This document shows positions 18,324 to 25,138 of a DNA stretch of 31,878 nt, one piece after another. Under the pieces are notes generated by a model that made no database searches, was not told where the DNA came from, and saw nothing but the letters and a program-made list of their open reading frames with translations. A program made the translations under genes and the position numbers. Positions within the stretch are counted from its first letter, which is position 1, and each line of letters opens with the position of its first letter. Origin of the DNA: CAYLKS01 sp964384205 [NCBI: uncultured bacterium] (lineage in GTDB: Bacteria > JAGOEH01); assembly GCA_964384205.1 (NCBI GenBank), contig CAYLKS010000023.1:13138-45015 (forward strand). The letters run 5' to 3'.

Positions 18324-19148
18324 CTATAGTGGAAGCTTAAAATTATTATTTTTTAATTTTGTGATTACTTCCTGAAAATTTTCTATATACGGTATATCAA
18401 ATCCTCCACAGTTCCTATTATAGATATTATTATAAATCTTTTTGATATTTTGGAATCCAGCTCCAATTAGATTTTTTTCTATTTTTTCCATTTCTTTTTT
18501 TGATATATCATCAGCATATATTATATAAATTTGTGATTCCTCTTTATCTAAAAGAAGATTCTGAAGATTCTTCATCCGATTTTTTAAATTTATTAATTTA
18601 TTCAAAATTTTATCTTCTGTTGAATTTTTTATACCTTGTTCTATTTTTGCAATTTGCCATTTTTTTTCTAATATTTGCTCTCTTAATTTAATCAAAGTAG
18701 AAATATAGCTGATATTTAAATATGGAAGTTTTAAAATTCTTAAAGATAATCCAGTTGGCGGCATATCAAAAATTAATATTTTATTTTTATCAGATTTTAA
18801 AATTTGTTTCTCTATGAAAAATAATATCAAATACTCATCAAAGCCGGGATATTCTTCTATATTCTTATAAAGGTGGTCAATACTAAAAAATAAAGATGAT
18901 TTATTAATATTCATCATCTGAAATTTAATTTGACTTATATAATCAATTTTTTCTTTTTCAAAATCCATTTCCTCGAAATTAATTAAATCTCTAATGTTGA
19001 TTTTATTTAAAATATCTTTAATATTATGCGCTGGGTCTATGGAGAATAATTTAGAATCTATACCTTGAAATGTGAAATAAAAAGAATATAAAATCGAAAG
19101 GGTGGTTTTTCCAACCCCACCCTTCCCTAAAAAAAATAAATATTTCAT
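18324..19148 (-). CDS. ArsA/GET3-like P-loop ATPase
   Basis: Cytoplasmic ATPase of the SIMIBI class, 274 residues. It has a deviant Walker A, GKGGVGKTT (8-16), with the two lysines typical of the ArsA/MinD/NifH group. DPAHN (38-42) matches the ArsA/GET3 switch I segment, and DMPPTGLSLRIL (128-139) corresponds to the DTAPTGHTLR signature of that family. A coiled-coil-like helical stretch (about 165-205) is rich in Lys, Glu and Leu. It is shorter than usual and no arsenite-binding cysteine cluster is apparent, so arsenite export is unlikely. Its ATG overlaps the stop codon of an 86-residue protein by four bases, and that gene overlaps cstA; the three appear to be one operon. Its function is unassigned; it may drive a conformational or targeting step. 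Confidence 0.8.
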   Translation of the reverse strand: MKYLFFLGKGGVGKTTLSILYSFYFTFQGIDSKLFSIDPAHNIKDILNKINIRDLINFEEMDFEKEKIDYISQIKFQMMNINKSSLFFSIDHLYKNIEEYPGFDEYLILFFIEKQILKSDKNKILIFDMPPTGLSLRILKLPYLNISYISTLIKLREQILEKKWQIAKIEQGIKNSTEDKILNKLINLKNRMKNLQNLLLDKEESQIYIIYADDISKKEMEKIEKNLIGAGFQNIKKIYNNIYNRNCGGFDIPYIENFQEVITKLKNNNFKLPL

Positions 19149-19405
19149 AAATCAATTATCTCAAAAAGATCTACTATTCTATCATCACTTCCTGAAGTTC
19201 TATTTGCCACAATATTTAATTCCTCAACAATTTCAGGTAATATTGGTAAAAGTAAAAAATTAATTGGCAATTGAATACCAAAAAAATTTGGTAAAATAAG
19301 ATTGTAGAAAATAAATTCTCGTTCAATAAGTTCATATTTAATTATTGAGGTCGATTTATATTTTTGTATTCTGGAAAAATATTCAGCAATTTTTTTAATT
19401 TTCAT
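19145..19405 (-). CDS. Small protein of unknown function between cstA and the ArsA-like ATPase
   Basis: I do not recognise this 86-residue protein. It starts with a basic, amphipathic segment (MKIKKIAEYFSRIQKYKS), has a central hydrophobic stretch (about residues 30-55, FYNLILPNFFGIQLPINFLLLP) and ends acidic (DDRIVDLFEIIDL). The central segment is broken by prolines and may be a buried core or a peripheral membrane contact rather than a clear transmembrane helix. Reality as a gene is supported by an AAAGG site ahead of the ATG, an 11-base overlap with cstA and a four-base ATGA overlap with the ATPase gene. It may be a partner subunit of that ATPase. Confidence 0.65.
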   Translation of the reverse strand: MKIKKIAEYFSRIQKYKSTSIIKYELIEREFIFYNLILPNFFGIQLPINFLLLPILPEIVEELNIVANRTSGSDDRIVDLFEIIDL

Positions 19406-21104
19406 TTTTGAAACCTTTTATGAACGCAAATATTAATGCGACATTTAATATAAGTTCGATAATTACAATAGACGCTATTATTATTCCCTGAAAAACATTT
19501 TTTACAAATAAGCCAGGAATAATAACATAAGAGAACCATATAAAAGCAGATGTAACTGTAATCCATAAGACTATAGCAGGAATAAATACATAGTTAGTAT
19601 ATTTTTTATTGACTTTTTTAAATATCCATGCAGCGACTGTAAATAATGTTATTGAAGCAATTAACTGATTTGCACCGGAAAAAGCAGGCCATAATAGTTT
19701 ATAACTTCCAGAAAAAGCAAGATATGATCCTATTAGTGCCGGAACTGTTGAAGCGAACCATCTATTAGTTAAAATATTATATGATTTTCTGTGAGTTTCA
19801 AAAAGAGGTTCTGCAAGTTCTGAAAAAATATATCTTGCCAATCTATTTGTTGTATCTAAGGTAGTCATAGCAAAAGCAGATACCCACATAGAAGCGAGAA
19901 CCAGCATAATATTATAAGGTAATCCTAATACAGATTTAGTCATTTGAGCATAAGAATGAGAAAAAGCCCCCGCAGCATTACCGAAGTACTTCAAAAAATC
20001 TTTAGAATAATTAGCACTAAAATTATTTACCAATACTTCCTTAATATGTATATCTTTTAAAGCTATCATTCCAAAAGCCCCAATTGCAATTACCACTATA
20101 GTTGAAAGCAAGCCTTCTGAAAACATTGCACCAAAACCAATTGTAAGAGCGTCTGATTCTTTATCAAGCTGTTTTGCAGATGTTCCTGAAGCTACTAATG
20201 AATGAAAACCTGATAATGCGCCACATGCTACTACTAAAATAATAGTCGGCCATAATGGTGAAGAATGATTACTAATAACTACTGCTGAAAATTTTGTATA
20301 CGCAGGAACTGAAAGAGATTTAAAACTAAACAAAGCAGCAATACCACCTGCTATCAATCCAGCATATAACAAAAATGAATTTAAATAATCTCGAGGTTGC
20401 AGCAAAACATTTACAGGCAAAGATGATGCTATAATTATATAAAAGAAAAAAATTATTATCCATGTAGAATAATTTAACTTAATTGGTATTTCCGTGCTCA
20501 ATATTATTGCTGCTGCAAGTAAAATAATTCCTATAATACTCGATAACCAAAAAGGCAATTTTGTTTTATATAATAATCGACCAAGGAGCAACGCAATTAA
20601 TATTTGTAAGATATAAGCAGTTGCAGAAGCTGGTATTTTTACAAATATACCAGCTATTATTGAACTAAATGCCCCAATAACAAGAATAAGTAAGAAAAAT
20701 ATAAAAATTGCAAAAGATTTTCCAGCACGGACTCCTAAAAGATCCTGAGCTATATATTGAATAGATTTACCTTTGTAGCGCACAGAAGCTATAAGGCTTA
20801 GATAATCATGTATAGCTCCAATAAAAATATTCCCTATTATTATCCATACTAAAGTTGGTGCCCATCCCCAGGCAACAGCCATAGCAGGACCAACAATTGG
20901 TGCTGCTCCTGCTATAGATGCGAAATGATGCCCAAATAAAACAAATTTAGGCGCCGGTACATAATCTATTCCATCATAATTTGTATGTGCTGGTGTTTTA
21001 TTCTCATCTGAAGCTTTTACCACTTTTTTTGCAAAAAAATTACCATAAAAATAATATGCAAAGGAAAATAATGCTATAGAAACTATAAATAATAAACTAC
21101 TCAT
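19395..21104 (-). CDS. cstA: Carbon starvation protein A (CstA) family transporter
   Basis: Polytopic inner-membrane protein of 569 residues with many hydrophobic segments. The family is associated with peptide or pyruvate uptake during nutrient limitation. The ATG at 21104 has an ideal AGGAG five bases upstream; an upstream in-frame ATG at 21179 would lie before the promoter -35 box and is rejected. Hallmark segments are FGHHFASIAGAAPIVGPAMAVAWGW, GAIHDYLSL, GFHSLVASGTSAKQL and SAFAMTTLDTTNRLARY. It is shorter than E. coli CstA (about 700) but retains the CstA core. It leads an operon with a small unknown protein and an ArsA-like ATPase, an unusual association. The substrate is not determinable from sequence. 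Confidence 0.92.
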   Translation of the reverse strand: MSSLLFIVSIALFSFAYYFYGNFFAKKVVKASDENKTPAHTNYDGIDYVPAPKFVLFGHHFASIAGAAPIVGPAMAVAWGWAPTLVWIIIGNIFIGAIHDYLSLIASVRYKGKSIQYIAQDLLGVRAGKSFAIFIFFLLILVIGAFSSIIAGIFVKIPASATAYILQILIALLLGRLLYKTKLPFWLSSIIGIILLAAAIILSTEIPIKLNYSTWIIIFFFYIIIASSLPVNVLLQPRDYLNSFLLYAGLIAGGIAALFSFKSLSVPAYTKFSAVVISNHSSPLWPTIILVVACGALSGFHSLVASGTSAKQLDKESDALTIGFGAMFSEGLLSTIVVIAIGAFGMIALKDIHIKEVLVNNFSANYSKDFLKYFGNAAGAFSHSYAQMTKSVLGLPYNIMLVLASMWVSAFAMTTLDTTNRLARYIFSELAEPLFETHRKSYNILTNRWFASTVPALIGSYLAFSGSYKLLWPAFSGANQLIASITLFTVAAWIFKKVNKKYTNYVFIPAIVLWITVTSAFIWFSYVIIPGLFVKNVFQGIIIASIVIIELILNVALIFAFIKGFKNEN

Positions 21105-21135
21105 AACTACTCCTTTACTTTTATCTTTCAATTTT

Positions 21136-21163
21136 ATTTTAAGAAAAAAAAATAACTTGTCAA
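21136..21163 (-). promoter_or_regulatory. Candidate promoter for the cstA operon
   Basis: On the minus strand TTGACA (21163-21158) and TAAAAT (21141-21136) are separated by 16 bases, 31 bases before the cstA ATG at 21104. It faces away from the folE2 promoter in a compact divergent control region. Confidence 0.6.
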
Positions 21164-21245
21164 TTATTTTCTTAAACAATTTTTAAAACCAAATCTTTGC
21201 TTTTTGATATTATATTAAGTTTGAGGAATAAAGCCTAAATTAGAC

Positions 21246-21274
21246 TTGACATTACTTTTAAAATTTGATATTAT
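21246..21274 (+). promoter_or_regulatory. Candidate promoter for the folE2-hgdB-like-hgdC-like operon
   Basis: A perfect TTGACA (21246-21251), 17-base spacer and TATTAT (21269-21274) form the best promoter match in the window. The -10 box ends 18 bases before the folE2 ATG, and AAAGGA lies in between. The short leader leaves no room for a riboswitch after the start site. Confidence 0.75.
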
Positions 21275-21292
21275 CAATAAAAAGGATTTATT

Positions 21293-22072
21293 ATGTTAGA
21301 AGATGTTCAAAATCAAAAAGATACAAGACAAATAGAAATAGATCAAGTTGGTATTACCGATTTGGAATATCCTATAATTGTAGAAGATAAGTATAATGAT
21401 TTTCAAAGTACAATTGCAAAGATTCAAATGTCTGTAAATCTGCCTCATCATTATAGAGGAACTCATATGAGTAGATTTATCGAAATACTAAATAGGTTTA
21501 GAGGGCATTTGAGTCTGGAAAATATTTATTCTCTATTAGATGAAATGGAAAAAATTTTCGATGCTCAACGGAGTTTCTTTAAAGCAGAATTTCCATATTT
21601 TATTGAAAAAACTGCTCCTGTATCTGGTTTAAAATCTTTAATGAATTATAGAGGCATTTTTATTGGTGAAAAATATAAAAATGGCGAACCTTGTTTTAAA
21701 TTAGGAGCAAAAGTTGCTATTACAACATTATGTCCATGCTCAAAAGAAATAAGCGATTATGGTGCTCATAATCAGAGAAGTATTGTGACAATTTATATCA
21801 AATATAAAGAACTGGTATGGTTGGAAGATTTAATAACATTAGTTGAAGAACAGGCAAGTTGTGAAATATTTCCTTTACTCAAAAGACCTGATGAAAAATT
21901 TGTTACAGAAAAAGCTTATGATAACCCAAAGTTTGTTGAGGATATTGTTAGAAGTGTAGCTAAAAAATTAAAAGATGATTCCAATATAACATGGTTCGAA
22001 ATAGAAAGTAAACATTTTGAAAGCATTCATAATCATAATGTTTACGCCATTGTTAAAAGTCATAATATATGA
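21293..22072 (+). CDS. folE2: GTP cyclohydrolase FolE2 (type IB)
   Basis: Metal-flexible GTP cyclohydrolase that converts GTP to 7,8-dihydroneopterin triphosphate, the entry step for folate, and in some bacteria for queuosine precursors. The 259-residue protein has the full family pattern: LPHHYRGTHMSRF (50-62), TTLCPCSKEISDYGAHNQRS (145-163) with the metal ligand C147 and H159, and the C-terminal FESIHNHNVYA. FolE2 is distinct in sequence from FolE1 and is often found in organisms lacking zinc-dependent FolE1 or under zinc limitation. A strong promoter and AAGGA site precede it. The stop codon shares four bases (ATGA) with the start of the following HgdB-like gene, so the two products are made together. 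No folate or queuosine gene other than this one is in the window. Confidence 0.95.
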   Translation: MLEDVQNQKDTRQIEIDQVGITDLEYPIIVEDKYNDFQSTIAKIQMSVNLPHHYRGTHMSRFIEILNRFRGHLSLENIYSLLDEMEKIFDAQRSFFKAEFPYFIEKTAPVSGLKSLMNYRGIFIGEKYKNGEPCFKLGAKVAITTLCPCSKEISDYGAHNQRSIVTIYIKYKELVWLEDLITLVEEQASCEIFPLLKRPDEKFVTEKAYDNPKFVEDIVRSVAKKLKDDSNITWFEIESKHFESIHNHNVYAIVKSHNI

Positions 22073-23064
22073 AAATAGGGTTTACTACAACAATTCCTGT
22101 AGAAGTTATTTTTGCATCCGAAAATATACCAATTGATTTAAATAATATCTTTATAACATCTGATGATTATGAAGATCTGGTAGATTTTGCAGAAAATGAT
22201 GGTTTCCCAAGAAATGTGTGCGCATGGATTAAAGGTCTCTACTCTACTATAATAAAATTAAAAGCTGTAGATGCTGTAGTTGCTGTTTCAGAAGGAGATT
22301 GTACTAATACCAAAGCATTAATGGAAGTATTACAGGCAAATAATATCAAAACAATTCCTTTTTACTATCCAGCAATTCATACTATTGATAAAGTAAAAGA
22401 TGAAATTGATAGATTTATTGCTGAACTCGGAACAACAATTGAGTCTGTAAATGCTATAAAAATAAAATTAGATGAGATTCGCAAAAAACTTAATAAAATA
22501 GATGAATTAACATATAAAAATAATCTCGTATTTGGCGAAGAAAATCATCTATTTCTGGTTAATGCAAGCGATTTTAAATCAGATTTCCTTTCTTATGAAA
22601 AAGAAATAGATAATTTTATAGAAATTATAAAAGAAAGAGAACCTTTACCATATAAGATTAGATTGGGATTTTTAGGAGTACCGCCTATTCTTACAGATAT
22701 TTATAAAGTAATAAATAATTATGGTGCTAATGTAGTATTTAATGAAATACAAAGGCAATTCGCAATGTTATCTTTCACAGAAAATATCTATAAACAATAT
22801 TACTTATATACATATCCCTATGATATATTTTTTAGGTTAGAAGATATAAAAAAAGAAATAAAAAAAAGAAAACTGCATGGGATTATTCATTATACGCAGA
22901 CTTTTTGTCATAGACAGATCGAAGATATATTAATTAGAAAAAATATTGATATCCCTGTTTTAACAATAGAAGGAGATAGACCGGGTAAGGTAGATGAAAG
23001 AACAAAGATAAGAATTCAAAGTTTTATTGAACTTTTAAGGAGTAAATATGATATATGGGATTGA
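22069..23064 (+). CDS. 2-hydroxyacyl-CoA dehydratase/benzoyl-CoA reductase subunit-like Fe-S protein (HgdB/BcrC-like)
   Basis: Belongs to the HGD-D superfamily (DUF of 2-hydroxyglutaryl-CoA dehydratase D-component), 331 residues. It has exactly three cysteines, C51 (FPRNVCAW), C78 (SEGDCTNTKA) and C280 (YTQTFCHRQIED), at the positions that hold a [4Fe-4S] cluster in HgdA/B and Bcr subunits. The final segment PVLTIEGDRPGKVDERTKIRIQSFIELL is the classic C-terminal signature. The two-domain Rossmann-like layout with a helical middle (about 130-190) is as expected. It is a single subunit, whereas dehydratases and reductases normally use two different ones, so it may be a homodimer. Overlap with folE2 by four bases and with its own activator gene by 17 bases implies a dedicated complex. 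The substrate is unknown; classical CoA-ester genes are not nearby. Confidence 0.85.
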   Translation: MKIGFTTTIPVEVIFASENIPIDLNNIFITSDDYEDLVDFAENDGFPRNVCAWIKGLYSTIIKLKAVDAVVAVSEGDCTNTKALMEVLQANNIKTIPFYYPAIHTIDKVKDEIDRFIAELGTTIESVNAIKIKLDEIRKKLNKIDELTYKNNLVFGEENHLFLVNASDFKSDFLSYEKEIDNFIEIIKEREPLPYKIRLGFLGVPPILTDIYKVINNYGANVVFNEIQRQFAMLSFTENIYKQYYLYTYPYDIFFRLEDIKKEIKKRKLHGIIHYTQTFCHRQIEDILIRKNIDIPVLTIEGDRPGKVDERTKIRIQSFIELLRSKYDIWD

Positions 23065-23821
23065 TATTGGAAGCAGACAGGTAAAAATTGTATTTTTTAA
23101 TGAAAAAAAAAATGAATTTATAAAAAAAATAAAATTTGATACCTTTGAATTTTATAATAAATATGGAAAAAAAATAAACCATAAATTACAAATTGATTTA
23201 AAATCTTTGGGAATATTAAATGGTGAAATTATTGCTACAGGATATGGCAGATATAATATTAATTTTGATGATGCTAAGGTTATTCCTGAAATTCAGGCGC
23301 ATTATTGGGGGGCTTTATATCAGACAAAACTGAATGATTTTCTATTAGTAGATCTCGGTGGACAGGATAGTAAAGTTATAAATGTTATAAATGGTAAAAT
23401 AGATGATTTTATAATGAATGATAAATGTGCCGCTTCGACTGGGAGATTTATAGAAAATATGTCAAGAATACTACAAATTCCTCTTGAGCAAATGTCTAAA
23501 TTTTATAAAAAACCGTTGAAAATTAACAGTACATGCGCTGTTTTTTGTGAAACGGAAGTCATAAATTTATTAATAAATGGCTATGATATTGCAGAAATAG
23601 CAGCGGGAGTGAATTATTCATTATTCAAGCGTTTATTACCAATGATAAAAAAATATAATTTTAATCATCTCGTGTTCTCAGGGGGAACTTCTAAAAATTC
23701 TGCTATTTTGCATTATTTCAAAGAAACATTTAATAAAGAAATATATTTATTAGACGATCCGGAATTTAACGGAGCAATAGGAACAGTTATTTTTTATCTT
23801 AATCGTAAATCTCAATCATAA
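23048..23821 (+). CDS. HgdC/BadF-type ATPase activator of the 2-hydroxyacyl-CoA dehydratase family
   Basis: ASKHA-fold ATPase, 257 residues, forming a homodimer that bridges a [4Fe-4S] cluster and uses ATP hydrolysis to push an electron into the partner Fe-S enzyme. It starts MIYGIDIGSRQVK (phosphate loop 1), has LLVDLGGQDSKVI (99-111), NDKCAASTGRF (124-134) with the bridging C127, STCAVFCETEV (161-171) with C163 and C167, and LVFSGGTSKN near the C-terminus. All key family residues are present. The start lies inside the HgdB-like gene with AAGGAG a few bases upstream, so synthesis is coupled. The 3' end overlaps the convergent EamA gene by ten bases. Oxygen sensitivity of this enzyme class suggests an anaerobic host. 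Confidence 0.92.
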   Translation: MIYGIDIGSRQVKIVFFNEKKNEFIKKIKFDTFEFYNKYGKKINHKLQIDLKSLGILNGEIIATGYGRYNINFDDAKVIPEIQAHYWGALYQTKLNDFLLVDLGGQDSKVINVINGKIDDFIMNDKCAASTGRFIENMSRILQIPLEQMSKFYKKPLKINSTCAVFCETEVINLLINGYDIAEIAAGVNYSLFKRLLPMIKKYNFNHLVFSGGTSKNSAILHYFKETFNKEIYLLDDPEFNGAIGTVIFYLNRKSQS

Positions 23822-24687
23822 GTGGAATATATTATAGCAATAAAAGAGCCAGCAACAACAAATATTGCTGTTATATAAAAATGAGTATCAGGTATTTCTT
23901 TTAAAATAAAATATCCCATAAAACCAGCATATATAAACTGGAGTTGATTTGCCAGAGATACAATTTGTCCTCTGAATCTTCGCATTGAAAAATTTAATAA
24001 AGAATGCCCCATTATTGTTGGGAATATCACCAATGCAATTAATGCTAATACTGACTGTGTATCAGGAATCTCTAATTTTCTATTAAAAACTATAGCACTA
24101 AGCAATGTTATAATAGAAGCGAAAAAATATACAGGCACAATATAAGATAAAAGATCAAAATCTTGTAAAAACCTTTTTGCACTAATTAAATACAGAGCAA
24201 GGAAGAACAAAGATATTAAACAGATTATATCTCCTTGAAATTTATCCGATTGAAGGTGATAATCATTAAAGGCAAGATAAAATATCCCAATAAGCCCTAA
24301 AATAGTTCCTATTGTTTCATATTTGTTTATTCTCTCATGAGTAAAAAAATATAAAAAAAATGGCATAATAAGAGGTAAAAGATTTATTAAAATAGTGGCA
24401 TTTGTAGCCAGAGTCAATTTTGCGCCAATAGTCCAGGTAATCAAATGAAAAGATAAAGCTGCAGAAGGTATCATTATTTTTAAAATTTTCTTTTTAGTAT
24501 AACTAAAATTTTTTTTCTTTTTATTTATTAACCAGAATGGAAATAAAATACTTGAGGCAATTAAAAGTCGCAAACCAGCTATATAGAAAGAATCAATATT
24601 ACACAGTTTTATAAAAATTACAGAAGAAGAAGCAGTAATTCCTGTTATAATAAGGATTAATGGAGCAAATATTTTTTTACTTTCCAT
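23812..24687 (-). CDS. EamA/DMT-family transporter
   Basis: Drug/metabolite transporter superfamily, 291 residues with about ten hydrophobic helices arranged as two EamA repeats. The first begins APLILIITGITASSSVIFIKL, the second around residue 150. Segments typical of the family are LTLATNATILINLLPLIMPFF and PTIMGHSLLNFSMRRFRG, followed by FVVAGSFIAIIY. It likely exports an amino acid or small metabolite, but the substrate is not evident. No Shine-Dalgarno sequence is visible and its ATG lies about ten bases after the khpA terminator U-tract, so it depends on read-through, an unseen promoter or leaderless translation. It converges on the HgdC-like gene. Confidence 0.85.
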   Translation of the reverse strand: MESKKIFAPLILIITGITASSSVIFIKLCNIDSFYIAGLRLLIASSILFPFWLINKKKKNFSYTKKKILKIMIPSAALSFHLITWTIGAKLTLATNATILINLLPLIMPFFLYFFTHERINKYETIGTILGLIGIFYLAFNDYHLQSDKFQGDIICLISLFFLALYLISAKRFLQDFDLLSYIVPVYFFASIITLLSAIVFNRKLEIPDTQSVLALIALVIFPTIMGHSLLNFSMRRFRGQIVSLANQLQFIYAGFMGYFILKEIPDTHFYITAIFVVAGSFIAIIYSTYD

Positions 24688-24696
24688 ATCTATAAA

Positions 24697-24729
24697 TAAA
24701 AAAAGGACGAGGATTTCCCCGCCCTTTTT
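24697..24729 (-). terminator. Intrinsic terminator after khpA
   Basis: On the minus strand AGGGCGGGG (24725-24717), loop AAAT and CCTCGTCCT (24712-24704) form a nine-pair stem with two G-T wobbles, followed by a T run (24703-24698). The reverse orientation would have A-C mismatches, so it works for the minus strand. Confidence 0.85.
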
Positions 24730-24750
24730 GTTGAATTTAATATTTTTAAA

Positions 24751-24981
24751 TTATTCAATAATTTCTAACATTACTTTTTTGCCAGCTCTTCTACCAGCAG
24801 CATTCAAAATTGTTCTGATTGCTCTTGCAGTATTTCCTTTTTTCCCGATAATTTTACCAACATCACTTTTGTCAACTCGCAATTCATAAACAACAGTGCT
24901 TTCTCCTTCGATCTTCTTGACATCAACATTGTCCTGGTTGTCAACTAATGTTTTTGCAATTGCTTCAATTAGTTTCTCCAT
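24751..24981 (-). CDS. khpA: KH-domain RNA-binding protein KhpA
   Basis: Small RNA-binding protein, 76 residues from the ATG at 24981. That start is preferred over the ATG at 24999 because AAGGAG sits eight bases upstream and the length then matches the usual KhpA size. The KH signature VGKIIGKKGNTARAIRTIL contains the GxxG loop (GKKG). The family binds many RNAs, often with a second protein (KhpB/Jag), and affects cell division and envelope growth in Gram-positive bacteria. It is usually near rpsP, rimM and trmD; here it stands alone between its own promoter region and a strong terminator. Confidence 0.93.
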   Translation of the reverse strand: MEKLIEAIAKTLVDNQDNVDVKKIEGESTVVYELRVDKSDVGKIIGKKGNTARAIRTILNAAGRRAGKKVMLEIIE

Positions 24982-25061
24982 GCTTTTTGCTCCTTTCATG
25001 CAGTTCTCTTTTTACTATTACTACAACAGTTTTGAAAGATAAGGTTTTACCTCAATAAAAT

Positions 25062-25089
25062 AATTTATACTTTTTTAACATAATGTCAA
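25062..25089 (-). promoter_or_regulatory. Possible khpA promoter
   Basis: A perfect TTGACA lies on the minus strand at 25089-25084. The -10 is uncertain: TAAATT (25067-25062) with a 16-base spacer, or TATAAA (25069-25064) at a short 14 bases. Either would give an 80-base leader before khpA. Confidence 0.4.
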
Positions 25090-25138
25090 GTAAAATTTTT
25101 CTTGATTTTATTTTTTTTAAATATTATTTATTAAGACT

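Noticed and set aside
18324-19148. Arsenite efflux ATPase ArsA
   Set aside because: The family match is good, but no arsenic-binding cysteines, arsB, arsC or arsR are present nearby, so an arsenic role is not claimed.
21105-21179. In-frame ATG extension of cstA
   Set aside because: The upstream ATG lies before the candidate promoter, while the ATG at 21104 has an ideal AGGAG and starts directly in the first transmembrane helix.
21181-21245. Possible preQ1 or other riboswitch upstream of folE2
   Set aside because: The promoter -10 ends 18 bases before the ATG, so no leader is available, and I saw no conserved riboswitch stem.
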